This document shows, piece by piece, positions 26,617 through 35,428 of a stretch of DNA of 64,000 nucleotides (its first letter is position 1; every line of letters begins with the position of its first letter). Made by a program: the position numbers and the translations under genes. Origin of the DNA: Bacillus paralicheniformis (lineage in GTDB: Bacteria; Bacillota; Bacilli; Bacillales; Bacillaceae); the NCBI RefSeq assembly GCF_001042485.2, contig NZ_LBMN02000012.1, positions 186,001 through 250,000 on the forward strand, given 5' to 3'. The notes under the pieces are model-generated. The model had not been told where the DNA came from and did not search any database. It saw only the letters and a list, made by a program, of their open reading frames with translations.

Positions 26617-27480
26617 TCACTCAATATTTCTCTTCATCATCTTTCTGTATTCAACAGGCGAAATCCCTTCTATTTGTTTAAACAGCTTTGAGAAATAAGT
26701 CGGATCATCGATTCCGACTTGTTCGGCAATCGATGACATTTTGTCGTTTGTCGAAGAAAGGAGCCGCTTCGCTTCAAAAACCTTCGCCTTATTGGCGTAT
26801 TGGCCCGGTGTGATGCCGAACGCCTTTTGCATGCAGCGGGTAATGTAGTCCTGGTGATAGTGAAGGGCAGCCGAGAGCTGCTCCATGCTGAGCTTCTCCT
26901 TATAGTGGCGGTCGATGTAATGCTGCACTTCAGATGCCACACGCTCACTCGCCGAAGGAATGTGGAACGCCTCCTTCTGCAGGTGAATCAGCAGCTCTTC
27001 GAACAAGAGCTGCTTCCGAAGAGGCAGGTCGGAATTTTGGGCAGAATCGTCAATCAAACGTCTAAACTGCTGTTCAATAAACGCTTTTTGGTCGATCTTT
27101 CCCTTTCTCGGAATCTTTAAATGATATAATGTCGGCGTTTCAAACGTCCCCTTCTTCAGCTTGAGCTCGGTCCAGTTCTCACCTCCCTGCTGTGCAAAGC
27201 CATAAGACGGCTCCTGAAAGTGCAGCCAAAAATAGCGGGTATCGTCTTGACAGCCTTGGTGTCCATAATGCTCAAGCCCCGGTACAAGGATGATATATTC
27301 CCCTTCCCGGATCTGATGGGGGTCGCCGTCCTCAGTCAAAAATAGTTCCCCCTGTATTACATATAAGAGATCAAACACGGAATATTCACGCCTCACATGC
27401 TTTTCCCCTTTTTTGAACAGTCCTTCTCCGCCGGTAATCAACACAGGGAGCGGCGGAATTGTAAAGATGATATGTTCCAT
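26617..27480 (-). CDS. yisR: AraC-family regulator YisR
   Basis: The 287-aa protein has an N-terminal cupin-like sensor (DGDPHQIREGEYIILVPGLEHYG) and a C-terminal AraC/XylS double helix-turn-helix (~185-285, ending FSKLFKQIEGISPVEYRKMM). I place the start at 27480 (MEHIIF) after GGGGAGAG, which gives the B. subtilis YisR length; a longer reading to 27603 would run into yisQ. It diverges from the MATE transporter gene yisQ and may control it. The effector is unknown. Confidence 0.87.
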   Translation of the reverse strand: MEHIIFTIPPLPVLITGGEGLFKKGEKHVRREYSVFDLLYVIQGELFLTEDGDPHQIREGEYIILVPGLEHYGHQGCQDDTRYFWLHFQEPSYGFAQQGGENWTELKLKKGTFETPTLYHLKIPRKGKIDQKAFIEQQFRRLIDDSAQNSDLPLRKQLLFEELLIHLQKEAFHIPSASERVASEVQHYIDRHYKEKLSMEQLSAALHYHQDYITRCMQKAFGITPGQYANKAKVFEAKRLLSSTNDKMSSIAEQVGIDDPTYFSKLFKQIEGISPVEYRKMMKRNIE

Positions 27481-27601
27481 GTTCTCTCCCCTTTTCATCA
27501 AGTCGTATTTCTCCAAGAAGTATCGGTTTCGTCTCTTCTTATTATAAGAAAATGGCGTTACACTATAAAACGGATTTTTTAAAAGAAAGGGGTCAAACGC
27601 C

Positions 27602-28942
27602 ATGAAAAAAACAGCACCTCAAAACCTCTCTTTATTCGCATTGACCTGGCCTATATTTATCGAGGTTTCATTATATATGTTAATGGGCAACGCAGATACC
27701 CTGATGCTCAGCCAATATTCCGATGAGAGCGTGGCAGCCGTCGGCGTCAGCAACCAAATGCTGAACTTGATCATTGTGATGTTCGGTTTTATCGCCACAG
27801 GAACAACCGTTATTATTTCTCAATTTTTAGGAGCGCGGCAAAAAGCCGAAGCGATGGAAGTCGGCTATGTTTCCATCAGCGCCAATTTTATCATCAGTCT
27901 ATTCATCAGCGCGGTGATTTATATATTTGCCAAACCGCTTTTATTGATGATGGGCCTGTCCGCCAACCTGCTGGCCGAGGCCGGCATCTTTCTCCAGATC
28001 GTCGGCGGACTGTCCTTTATTCAAGCGCTCATTATGACGTTCAGCGCCATTTTGAAAAGCTACGGGCATACAAAGGACACAATGGTTGTAACCATCGGCA
28101 TGAATATCCTGAACATCGCCGGCAACTATCTTGTCATATTCGGGCCGTTCGGCTTTCCGGTTTTAGGCGTGGCCGGCGTAGCAATGTCCACTTCGATCGC
28201 GCGCATCATCGGCCTGTTCGCGATCGCTCTGCTCGTCAAAAAGCGCGTCGGCATGCCGATGTTGTCCAAACGGCTGTTTGTCTTAAAGAAAAGCCATCTG
28301 AAAAAACTGCTGAAAATCGGGATACCTTCAGCAGGGGAGCAGCTTTCGTATAACGCGTCACAGATGATTGTCACCTATTTTATCACGCTGATGGGCGCGC
28401 AGGCGCTGACAACAAAGGTCTATACCCAAAATTTGATGATGTTCATCATGCTTTTCGGCACAGCGATCAGCCAGGGAACGCAAATCTTAATCGGACGCCA
28501 TATCGGCGCGAAACAATTTGATGAAGCGTACAGCCGCTGTCTGAAGAGCCTCTGGTGGGCTCTGGCCATTACAACATTTACTTCCGTTCTCTTCGCTGTG
28601 TTTTCCAAACAGCTGATCGGCATTTTCAGCAGCAATCCCGATATTATCGCAACGGCCAGTATACTGATCCTTTTGACGATTATCCTGGAGCCTGGCCGCT
28701 CGTTTAACGTGGTCATCATTAATTCTCTCAGAGCTGCTGGAGACGCGAAATATCCGGTTTATATGGCGATTGTCTCAATGTGGGGAATCGGCCTTCCGAT
28801 CGCTTATATTTTCGGCATTCAGCTCGGATTCGGCCTGGCGGGAATATGGTTTTCCTTCATCGCCGACGAGTGGGTCAGGGGAATTTTGATGTACAGAAGA
28901 TGGAGATCTAAAATGTGGCTACAAAAAGGCTTTGCGGCATAA
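27602..28942 (+). CDS. yisQ: MATE-family efflux transporter YisQ
   Basis: The 446-aa protein has about twelve hydrophobic segments and the MATE layout: LTWPIFIEVSLYMLMGNADTL near the start, GFIATGTTVIISQFLGA around residue 65 and a repeated second half (GIPSAGEQLSYNASQM at ~240). MATE proteins export cationic drugs and metabolites using Na+ or H+ gradients. It is divergent from yisR and ends in a strong terminator. Confidence 0.88.
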   Translation: MKKTAPQNLSLFALTWPIFIEVSLYMLMGNADTLMLSQYSDESVAAVGVSNQMLNLIIVMFGFIATGTTVIISQFLGARQKAEAMEVGYVSISANFIISLFISAVIYIFAKPLLLMMGLSANLLAEAGIFLQIVGGLSFIQALIMTFSAILKSYGHTKDTMVVTIGMNILNIAGNYLVIFGPFGFPVLGVAGVAMSTSIARIIGLFAIALLVKKRVGMPMLSKRLFVLKKSHLKKLLKIGIPSAGEQLSYNASQMIVTYFITLMGAQALTTKVYTQNLMMFIMLFGTAISQGTQILIGRHIGAKQFDEAYSRCLKSLWWALAITTFTSVLFAVFSKQLIGIFSSNPDIIATASILILLTIILEPGRSFNVVIINSLRAAGDAKYPVYMAIVSMWGIGLPIAYIFGIQLGFGLAGIWFSFIADEWVRGILMYRRWRSKMWLQKGFAA

Positions 28943-28970
28943 CCTGCTTTCAACTGAAAGCAGGTTTTTT
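28941..28970 (+). terminator. Terminator of yisQ
   Basis: AACCTGCTTTCA (28941-28952) pairs perfectly with TGAAAGCAGGTT (28955-28966), leading into six T residues. Confidence 0.9.
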
Positions 28971-29060
28971 CATGTTATAAAACATCACAAGGATTTCATT
29001 CTGTGAATACAGACCTCTCTGATAATAGGTCTAATAGATTAATTTTTTTAAAAATTCGTA

Positions 29061-29089
29061 TTGATTTTCAATTTGATATTACGTATGAT
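29061..29089 (+). promoter_or_regulatory. Promoter of glnK-amtB
   Basis: TTGATT (29061-29066), a 17-bp spacer and TATGAT (29084-29089). A 7-bp inverted repeat, ATTACGT (29078-29084) with ACGTAAT (29107-29113), overlaps the -10 box. I did not find a convincing TnrA box. Confidence 0.5.
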
Positions 29090-29144
29090 AATAAACATAA
29101 CAATACACGTAATAAAACCTTACACCAAAAGGAGGATTTACATT

Positions 29145-29486
29145 GTGAAAAAAATCGAAACGATTATACGCCCTGAACAGTTTCCCCGCCTCCGCAAAAA
29201 GCTTGAAGAGGTTGGCATAAACGGATTAACGGTCTCAGAGGTTGCCGGCTGCGGGCAACAGCGCGGGAAACAGGCTTTGTTTCGCGGCACCTCCTACGAA
29301 ATCAAGCTGCTGCCTAAAGTGAAAGTCGAAATGGTGATTGAATCGGAGAGCGTTGATGAAATTATCCAAATCATCGAAAGCACATGTTCGACAAATACGG
29401 TTGGCGACGGAAAAATCTTTGTGCTCCCGATTGAAAATGCGGTTCGAATCCGGACAGGGGAATCCGGAAAAGAAGCGATTGTGTAA
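29145..29486 (+). CDS. glnK: PII nitrogen-regulatory protein GlnK
   Basis: The 113-aa protein shows the PII pattern: ETIIRPEQFPRLRKKLEE start, the T-loop with Tyr in FRGTSYEIKLLPKVKVEMVI (about residues 46-65), and the C-terminal GDGKIFVLPIENAVRIRTGE ATP-binding B/C loops. Such GlnK proteins bind the AmtB ammonium channel and, in Bacillus, the regulator TnrA. It begins at GTG 29145, 9 nt after GGAGG. Here glnK precedes amtB, whereas B. subtilis has amtB (nrgA) first. Confidence 0.92.
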   Translation: MKKIETIIRPEQFPRLRKKLEEVGINGLTVSEVAGCGQQRGKQALFRGTSYEIKLLPKVKVEMVIESESVDEIIQIIESTCSTNTVGDGKIFVLPIENAVRIRTGESGKEAIV

Positions 29487-29542
29487 AACGACCGGCTCCA
29501 TCCCGCCTCTTTTTGCCGATACTTTAAGAAAGGATGATTCTT

Positions 29543-30922
29543 ATGAAAACCAAGGTATCTTTCGTCCTGTTCCTCAGTTTTTTCCTCGCAGCATCAGCTC
29601 TGGCCGCCGAACCGACGGCGCAATCGGTCAATGATTCGGTCAACATGACATGGGTGGCCATCGGCACTCTGCTCGTCTTTTTTATGCACGCCGGTTTCGC
29701 GATGGTTGAATCTGGCTTTACGAGAGCTAAAAACACGTTAAACATTTTAATGAAAAACTTTCTGACGGTCTCTATCGGCTCCATCCTTTATTTCTTCGCC
29801 GGATACGCGTTGATGTTCGGGGACAGCGCCGGCGGGTTCATCGGCACAAGCGGTTTTGCTTTAGCAGGTGATCAGGATGTCGGATTTTTCGTCTTTCAGG
29901 CCGTGTTTGCCGCTACGTGCGCGACCATTATTTCCGGCGCTGTCGCTGAACGGATGAAGCTTGGCAGCTATATGATTTTGACGCTGTTTATGACCGGTCT
30001 CATCTACCCGGTTGTCGGCCATTGGACTTGGGGGGAAGGCTGGCTGTATGACCTCGGATTTGTTGATTTTGCCGGATCTGCGATCGTTCACATGACAGGT
30101 GCTGCGGGCGCGGTTGCGGCTGTCATCTTTCTCGGGCCGCGGATTGGAAAATATGCAAACGGAAAGGTCAATGCCATTCCAGGACACAGCATTCCGCTGG
30201 GCGCACTCGGCGTCTTTATCCTGTGGTTCGGCTGGTTTGGGTTCAACGGCGGAAGCACGCTTGCGGCTGATCCCGCCGCCGTCCCGCATGTCATCACCAC
30301 AACCCTTTTAGCCGCGTCGGGCGGAGTCGTCAGCTCGGCGCTGTTCACTTATTTCCGCTACGGCAGGATCGACCCTTCCCTGACGCTGAACGGCGCGCTT
30401 GGCGGCCTTGTCGGAATTACCGCGGGCGCGGACGGCGTTTCATTTACAGGCGCGATATTAATCGGATGCATCGCAGGTGTCATTTTAGTTGTCGGCGTTC
30501 AGTTTATCGATCAGGTGCTGAAACTTGACGATCCCGTCGGCGCCATTGCCGTTCACGGTGTTTGCGGTGTTTGGGGGACGCTTGCAGTCGGGCTTTTCAA
30601 TACATCGAGCGGTCTCTTTTACGGAGGAGGAGCCGCACAGCTCGGCATTCAAGCCGTCGGCATTTTGGCGATCGCAGCCTGGACCCTCGCTGCTACATCG
30701 GCTGTCACTGCAGTAATGAAAGCTTTCACTCCGATCCGGGTATCAAAAGAAGAGGAAATATCCGGACTCGATTATGCCGAACACGGTTCTTCGGCGTACG
30801 AGTATAAAGAAAGCTACATCGAACAGGGCGATGTTGACGTCAGCTCCGCTTTCGGAACCGATCTTGTCTCACGGCTCAACAATTTAAAGCCGGGACCGTC
30901 TTCCAAAACAGAACAGGTTTGA
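29543..30922 (+). CDS. amtB: Ammonium transporter AmtB
   Basis: The ~459-aa protein has a signal-like N-terminus (FVLFLSFFLAASALAAEP) and eleven membrane segments. Amt signatures include MTWVAIGTLLVFFMHAGFAM, the DFAGSAIVHMTGAAGAVAA block with the first pore histidine, and PVGAIAVHGVCGVWGTLAVG with the second. A cytoplasmic tail of ~60 residues follows. I prefer ATG 29543 (MKTKVSF) because the ribosome site AAAGGA directly abuts the ATG at 29534. It forms a two-gene unit with glnK, in place of the yizD-yisP genes of B. subtilis. Confidence 0.92.
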   Translation: MKTKVSFVLFLSFFLAASALAAEPTAQSVNDSVNMTWVAIGTLLVFFMHAGFAMVESGFTRAKNTLNILMKNFLTVSIGSILYFFAGYALMFGDSAGGFIGTSGFALAGDQDVGFFVFQAVFAATCATIISGAVAERMKLGSYMILTLFMTGLIYPVVGHWTWGEGWLYDLGFVDFAGSAIVHMTGAAGAVAAVIFLGPRIGKYANGKVNAIPGHSIPLGALGVFILWFGWFGFNGGSTLAADPAAVPHVITTTLLAASGGVVSSALFTYFRYGRIDPSLTLNGALGGLVGITAGADGVSFTGAILIGCIAGVILVVGVQFIDQVLKLDDPVGAIAVHGVCGVWGTLAVGLFNTSSGLFYGGGAAQLGIQAVGILAIAAWTLAATSAVTAVMKAFTPIRVSKEEEISGLDYAEHGSSAYEYKESYIEQGDVDVSSAFGTDLVSRLNNLKPGPSSKTEQV

Positions 30923-30957
30923 CTCTCTTCCATCCAGTCTGCCGATCATTGAAATCA

Positions 30958-30989
30958 GCGGCGGTGTTCAAATAACGCCGCCGTTTCTT
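30958..30989 (+). terminator. Terminator of glnK-amtB
   Basis: GCGGCG (30958-30963) pairs with CGCCGC (30976-30981), followed by CGTTTCTTTT. A second hairpin, AACACCCGGC (31004-31013) with GCCGGGTGTT (31018-31027), lies just before the convergent asnO stop and probably ends asnO or acts in both directions. Confidence 0.65.
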
Positions 30990-31032
30990 TTGCCAAAACG
31001 CAGAACACCCGGCTTATGCCGGGTGTTTTATG

Positions 31033-32874
31033 TTATTCCTCAATATCAATTCGATAATTCTCAAACCAAGTATGGATTTGGGCAAGGTGTGCGATCAACT
31101 GCGGTCCCTTCATCAATTGTCCGTACCAGGGAACTTGAAATGATGCGCCCTCCGTCTCAATCAGCCGCTCCAGTTTTTTCTTGTCTAAGAAAACATAAAG
31201 CGCCGAGTCTTTTTGCTCCAGCAATGACTCCAGCCAACGAATGACGGCCTTCGTATAAGCGGGGTGGTGCGTTTTCGGATATGGACTTTTTTTGCGATAC
31301 AGCACTTCATCAGGCAAAATGCCTTCAAGAGCCTTGCGAAAGATGCCTTTTTCACGGCTGCCATGCATTTTGACATCCCACGGAATATTCCAGACATACT
31401 CGACAAGCCTGTGGTCCGCAAACGGAACCCTGACTTCGAGGCTCGCCCCCATGCTCATTCTGTCTTTTCGATCCAAGAGCGTTGTCATAAACCAGAGCAT
31501 ATTTAAGTAAAACAGCTCTCTCCTTCGTTTCTCCGCACCCGTTTCTCCTTCAAGCAGCGGTGTTTCTTTAACCGTTTCCTCGTATTTCGCCTTCACATAT
31601 TCGCCGAGGTTCAGTTTTTTCTGCCAGCCGTCCTGCAGAAGTGCGATCCGTTCTTCCATTGATCTCATCCATGGGAAACCTTTCACATCTTCTGCCGAAT
31701 GGAACCAAGGATAGCCGCCGAAAATTTCGTCCGCGCATTCCCCGGAAAGACTTACGACAAAGTCCTTTTTAATCTCGCGGCAAAACCACAGCAAAGAAGA
31801 ATCGACATCAGCCATCCCCGGCAAATCACGGACCAGTACGGCTTCTTCCAAATAAGCGGCCAGCTCCTCTTGGGAAATCACGCAGTTGTGGTGAACCGTT
31901 GCGAATGCATCGGACATTTTTTTAATCCACGGGCCGTCGGCGTTTGGCTGAAATGAACTTGACGTAAAATATTGTTCATTGTCTTCATAATCGATCGAAA
32001 ACGTATGAAGCGGCCCCTTCCCTTCTTCCTCAAAATGCTTGGCGGCCGTTGCGGTAATGGCGCTCGAATCAACCCCTCCTGATAAAAACGTGCAAACCGG
32101 CACATCAGACACAAGCTGCCTTGTGACGGCGTCCTGAAACAGCGACCGCACATTTTCCACCGTTTCGTCAAAGCTGTCGGTATGCTTCTCGCTTTTCACA
32201 TTCCAGTAGCGCCAAACCGTTAAACCGTCTTTTGAGAAAATCATCGCATGCCCCGGGCGGATCTCTTTTATTCCTTTAAAAACACCGCTCCCCGGCGATC
32301 GCGACGGCCCGAGGCCGAAAATTTCGGCCAGCCCTGAACGGTCGACCTTTGCTTTCACTTCCGGGTGAGCGAGAATCGCTTTGATTTCAGATCCGAACAG
32401 AAATGATGAGCCCTGTTCGGTGTAAAAGAACGGTTTAACGCCGAGCCTGTCGCGTGCCGCAAAAAGAAGATCGCGCTTTTCATCCCATACCGTAAATGCA
32501 AAAATTCCGTTCAGCCTGTCGATGCATTCCTCTTTCCATTCCATGTATGAATGAAGCAAAACCTCTGTATCTGAGTGGCTCTTGAATTGATGCCCCCGCT
32601 GCCTAAGCTCTTTCCGCAAATCCTCCGTATTATAGAGTTCGCCGTTATAGCAAATCGTATAATCGTACCCTTGGTGTGTGCGGGTCATCGGCTGTCTGCC
32701 GCCTTCCAGATCCACAACTGCCAAGCGTTTATGTCCGAATAAAACATGGCGCTTTCCCCAAATATTCGTATCATCAGGTCCTCTGTTCGAAAGCGTATCA
32801 GTCATTTTCTCCATGACAGACTGCTCCTGAACAAGCGGCTTCTTAAAATCGACCCACCCCGTTATTCCACACAT
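31033..32874 (-). CDS. asnO: Asparagine synthetase (glutamine-hydrolysing) AsnO
   Basis: The 613-aa protein has an N-terminal class-II glutaminase domain with catalytic Cys2 (MCGITGWVDF), the LSNRGPDD and YNGELYN motifs, and a C-terminal synthetase domain with the PP-loop FLSGGVDSSAI near residue 263. It makes asparagine from aspartate and glutamine. In B. subtilis, AsnO (YisO) is the synthetase expressed at sporulation, and length and position beside yisN agree. It begins at 32874 after GGAG. Confidence 0.93.
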   Translation of the reverse strand: MCGITGWVDFKKPLVQEQSVMEKMTDTLSNRGPDDTNIWGKRHVLFGHKRLAVVDLEGGRQPMTRTHQGYDYTICYNGELYNTEDLRKELRQRGHQFKSHSDTEVLLHSYMEWKEECIDRLNGIFAFTVWDEKRDLLFAARDRLGVKPFFYTEQGSSFLFGSEIKAILAHPEVKAKVDRSGLAEIFGLGPSRSPGSGVFKGIKEIRPGHAMIFSKDGLTVWRYWNVKSEKHTDSFDETVENVRSLFQDAVTRQLVSDVPVCTFLSGGVDSSAITATAAKHFEEEGKGPLHTFSIDYEDNEQYFTSSSFQPNADGPWIKKMSDAFATVHHNCVISQEELAAYLEEAVLVRDLPGMADVDSSLLWFCREIKKDFVVSLSGECADEIFGGYPWFHSAEDVKGFPWMRSMEERIALLQDGWQKKLNLGEYVKAKYEETVKETPLLEGETGAEKRRRELFYLNMLWFMTTLLDRKDRMSMGASLEVRVPFADHRLVEYVWNIPWDVKMHGSREKGIFRKALEGILPDEVLYRKKSPYPKTHHPAYTKAVIRWLESLLEQKDSALYVFLDKKKLERLIETEGASFQVPWYGQLMKGPQLIAHLAQIHTWFENYRIDIEE

Positions 32875-33038
32875 TGTCGATCAGCTCCAATTCTAATGTT
32901 CTTCCTCTGCTTTAGGCTTCACTTCCTTTGTCACTTTACCTATTTTATGCACCTTAAAATAATAGTTGAATTGTCCAACAGAGTCTTGTATGAGACAAGC
33001 CCGTTTTGGAAAAAACGAAATAAGAAAGGAGACCGCCC

Positions 33039-33605
33039 ATGGACACCGAACGCCAAAAACGAATTTACGCCGAAAAGCGCAAATGGATTTACGGCAAAAT
33101 TTTAATGGAAGACGGGATTTGCCTGATTGAAAACGAAGAAGGAGATTTATTTTTGGTTGAAAGCCTGAACAGTCCCGGAGTTTTCATCAGCATAGACGGA
33201 GAATGGCAAAAAGCCGAACTGTTTGATCAATTTGCCGTCACGGAAAAGCCGGAGACCGTGAAGCTGACAGGCGGAGAATCGATCCGTTATCTGAAAACGG
33301 TAAAACAGGCATTTCTCGAATTTTTGAACGATCTGGAAGACGGACAGTTCTATTCTTTTTTGGATCAGCTGAACAGCCTCGGCTTTTCCGTCTTTGACTG
33401 CGTCTTCGCCTATAACGGCTTGAGCTTTTGGCCCGGGAAAAAGGATGTGAAGGGCGTTTCGTTTTATCAATTTTCTCATGATATGAAACAATGCGCCCTG
33501 CAGCATCATTACGAACGAAAAGAGGAATGGAAGGACAGATTCGAATGGACCGCTTCAGACGGGGAACGAATCGTGATGATTTCAACCTTCAAGCCGCCGA
33601 CATAA
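33039..33605 (+). CDS. yisN: DUF2777-family protein YisN
   Basis: The 188-aa soluble protein resembles YisN by position (divergent from asnO) and by sequence type (RKWIYGKILMEDGICLIENEEGDLFLVE; later FSVFDCVFAYNGLSFWPGKKDVKGVSFYQF). No catalytic motif is visible. The start at 33039 follows AAAGGAG. A promoter, TTGAAT-17 bp-TATGAG, lies near 32967. Function unknown. Confidence 0.75.
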   Translation: MDTERQKRIYAEKRKWIYGKILMEDGICLIENEEGDLFLVESLNSPGVFISIDGEWQKAELFDQFAVTEKPETVKLTGGESIRYLKTVKQAFLEFLNDLEDGQFYSFLDQLNSLGFSVFDCVFAYNGLSFWPGKKDVKGVSFYQFSHDMKQCALQHHYERKEEWKDRFEWTASDGERIVMISTFKPPT

Positions 33606-33642
33606 AAAGACACCAGTTCTCATAAAGAACCGATGTCTTTTA
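33605..33642 (+). terminator. Terminator between yisN and yisL
   Basis: AAAGACA and GTTCT (33606-33620) pair with AGAAC and TGTCTTT (33626-33640) around a CATA-type loop. A/T runs on both sides allow use in both directions for the convergent genes. Confidence 0.75.
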
Positions 33643-33643
33643 A

Positions 33644-34000
33644 TTAAAACACTTTAAAGCCGAGTGGAAGACGGAGCCCAAGCACAACCGTCAAGAGCAG
33701 AACGACAATAAAGCCGATCCAGATCCCGGTGGCCGCTTTTCCGTTTTTCCTGCGAATTAAAAGCATTTCCATGAATCCGATGGTGATGAGGCCGAGCAAG
33801 GCCTTCGCTATGTATTCTCCGTTCCATGCCGTGAACTTTAAAAAGAGCTGCGCCCCGGTAATGATAACGATAATATAGAATAAGCGGAGAATCATATGTG
33901 TAATTTTTGCGCCTTTGCTGTTTCCAGATGAGTAAAGTCCGTAAGCAACGAACACTAAAATGAGCGCGATCACCCAAGACGTGATATGCATATGCGTCAT
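33644..34000 (-). CDS. yisL: UPF0344 membrane protein YisL
   Basis: The 118-aa protein has four hydrophobic segments (SWVIALILVFVAYGLY, MILRLFYIIVIITGAQL, AKALLGLITIGFMEMLLI, WIGFIVVLLLTVVLGL) and matches UPF0344/YisL. I choose 34000 (MTHMHITSW), 10 nt after GGGGG and giving the B. subtilis length; MNMTHMH at 34006 is possible. Function unknown. In B. subtilis wprA lies between yisL and yisN; it is absent here. Confidence 0.87.
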   Translation of the reverse strand: MTHMHITSWVIALILVFVAYGLYSSGNSKGAKITHMILRLFYIIVIITGAQLFLKFTAWNGEYIAKALLGLITIGFMEMLLIRRKNGKAATGIWIGFIVVLLLTVVLGLRLPLGFKVF

Positions 34001-34095
34001 ATTCATTTTTCCCCCTATCAAATCAGGTATCGTTCTTATCTTATCATGAACCGGTCCATTAAACAAAACAATGTGAACGCTGTCATTTCCGCAGC

Positions 34096-34131
34096 AAAAA
34101 AGACGCTGAGATCATTCATCAGCGCCTTTTT
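34096..34131 (-). terminator. Terminator of the RsgA-like gene
   Basis: On the minus strand CGCTGA (34124-34119 side TCAGCG on plus) pairs across an 8-10 nt loop with the 34104-34109 CGCTGA arm, followed by a T run (plus-strand A run at 34096-34101). It lies 4 nt after the stop. Confidence 0.75.
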
Positions 34132-34134
34132 CAT

Positions 34135-35187
34135 TTATTTGCGTTTGTTCTTTTTCATGCTTTTCGTTATCTGTTTCCACCGCTTTTTTTCCTGCTGCGC
34201 CGCCCGTTTATCCGTTTTTCTTTCGAGGTATTCGAGCTCTTTTTTTAATTTCAGGTAGCTTTGGAACCGGCCGGCATCGAGTCTGCCGTCAGCCAGCGCC
34301 TCCTGCACGGAGCAGCCGGGTTCTGTTTGATGCATGCAGTCTGAAAATCGGCAGTTTTTTGCAAGCTGGTCAATATCGCTGAAGCTCTGTCTGAATCCTT
34401 CTTCCGATTCCCAAAGCTCCAATGCCCGCATCCCCGGCGTATCGATTAAAAGTCCGCCTTCAGGCAGCAAGAACATTTCCCTGTGTGTCGTCGTATGCCG
34501 CCCTTTGTCGTCATCTTCACGGACGGATTGGACCACCTGCCTGTCTTCATTCAGAAAAAAGTTGATGATCGTTGATTTGCCAACGCCTGACGACCCTAAA
34601 AGGGCGACGGTTTCTCCTTGTTTCACATACGCTTTCAACTCATCCATCCCATTGCCTTCATGAGCGCTGATGACATGAATCGGCACCCCGAATGCCACGG
34701 ATTCCGCCTGGCGCACCTTTTCTTCAATCCGGTCAGCGATGTCGGCTTTGCTCAAGACAATGACGGGATTGGCTCCGCTTTCCCAAGCCAGCAGCAAATA
34801 GCGTTCGATTCTTCTCACATTAAAATCCAGACCGAGCGCATTGACGAGAAAGATCGTGTTGACGTTTGCTGCGGTGATCTGTTCCTCTGCCGGCTCCCCC
34901 GCCGCTTTGCGCGAAAATTTGCTGAACCGGGGAACGACCTCCGTGATCATCCCTTTCTTTTCGCCACCGCGTGGGCGCATATACACCCAATCGCCGACAG
35001 CGGGGTAGTCTCCGCGGCTCTCCGCTTCAAACCTCAGCCTGCCTGAGATTTCGGCCAGCCACTCTCCCTCTTCCGTCCATACCCGGTACAACCTTTTATG
35101 CTCAAGGGCGATCCTTCCTAAAATCAGACCTTCCTCGTCCTTTAAAGCTTCCATGATATATTTGATGCCTAATGCAGATAAATTCAA
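34135..35187 (-). CDS. RsgA/YloQ-like circularly permuted GTPase (paralogue)
   Basis: The 350-aa protein has an N-terminal OB fold, a circularly permuted GTPase (G4 LSKAD near residue 146, then G1 GSSGVGKST near 200, then G3 DTPGM near 249) and a C-terminal zinc site (CRFSDC, His, Cys; residues ~281-294). A Lys/Arg-rich tail follows. RsgA proteins act in late 30S subunit maturation. The usual Bacillus copy is yloQ/rsgA elsewhere, so this is presumably a second copy, in the place where B. subtilis has wprA. It starts at TTG 35187, 8 nt after AGGAGG. A terminator and upstream leader precede it (see the attenuator entry). Confidence 0.88.
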   Translation of the reverse strand: MNLSALGIKYIMEALKDEEGLILGRIALEHKRLYRVWTEEGEWLAEISGRLRFEAESRGDYPAVGDWVYMRPRGGEKKGMITEVVPRFSKFSRKAAGEPAEEQITAANVNTIFLVNALGLDFNVRRIERYLLLAWESGANPVIVLSKADIADRIEEKVRQAESVAFGVPIHVISAHEGNGMDELKAYVKQGETVALLGSSGVGKSTIINFFLNEDRQVVQSVREDDDKGRHTTTHREMFLLPEGGLLIDTPGMRALELWESEEGFRQSFSDIDQLAKNCRFSDCMHQTEPGCSVQEALADGRLDAGRFQSYLKLKKELEYLERKTDKRAAQQEKKRWKQITKSMKKNKRK

Positions 35188-35223
35188 TGTGGTTTCCTCC
35201 TAAAGATCTGATGATTTTTCAAA

Positions 35224-35422
35224 CAAAAAAAGAGCCGCAAATACACGGCTCTCTCAACATATAAACACTCCATGAGCCGCTTCGACAGCCCATGGAAATA
35301 TCACCAGATCCATTTGAAGAATACCAGTCGAAATATTACATGGGCTGTGCAATGATCGTTTGTTGGGCAAAAAAGACAATATCCATTCTCATCACACATC
35401 CCTCATTTCTAAAAAGTTTGAC
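35224..35422 (-). promoter_or_regulatory. Putative leader-peptide attenuator upstream of the RsgA-like gene
   Basis: Transcribed right to left from the promoter at 35457-35429. Five segments can pair in alternative ways. Segment 1 is ACAGCCCATG (35348-35339), the last codons of an 18-aa ORF. Segment 2 is CCATGGGCTGT (35295-35285). Segment 3 is CGGCTCATGG (35279-35270). Segment 4 is GAGAGAGCCG (35255-35246). Segment 5 is CGGCTCT (35237-35231), followed by a T run. 1:2 pairs over 10 bp, 2:3 over about 9 bp with two G-U, 3:4 over 6-7 bp, and 4:5 is a 7-bp intrinsic terminator 37 nt before the gene. 1:2 plus 3:4 would allow readthrough; 2:3 plus 4:5 would terminate. Confidence 0.55.
35336..35392 (-). 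CDS. Putative 18-aa leader peptide
   Basis: A short ORF MRMDIVFFAQQTIIAQPM starts at ATG 35392, 7 nt after GAGGG (35404-35400), and stops at TAA 35338-35336. Its last codons coincide with segment 1 of the attenuator, so a ribosome finishing the ORF would hide that segment. It lies 30 nt after the expected transcription start. The evidence is position and ribosome site only. Confidence 0.45.
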   Translation of the reverse strand: MRMDIVFFAQQTIIAQPM

Positions 35423-35428
35423 AGCTTC

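Noticed and set aside
29010..29032. AGACCT...AGGTCT inverted repeat upstream of glnK as a TnrA/GlnR site
   Set aside because: It does not match the TGTNA-N7-TNACA pattern, and the arms are only 6 bp.
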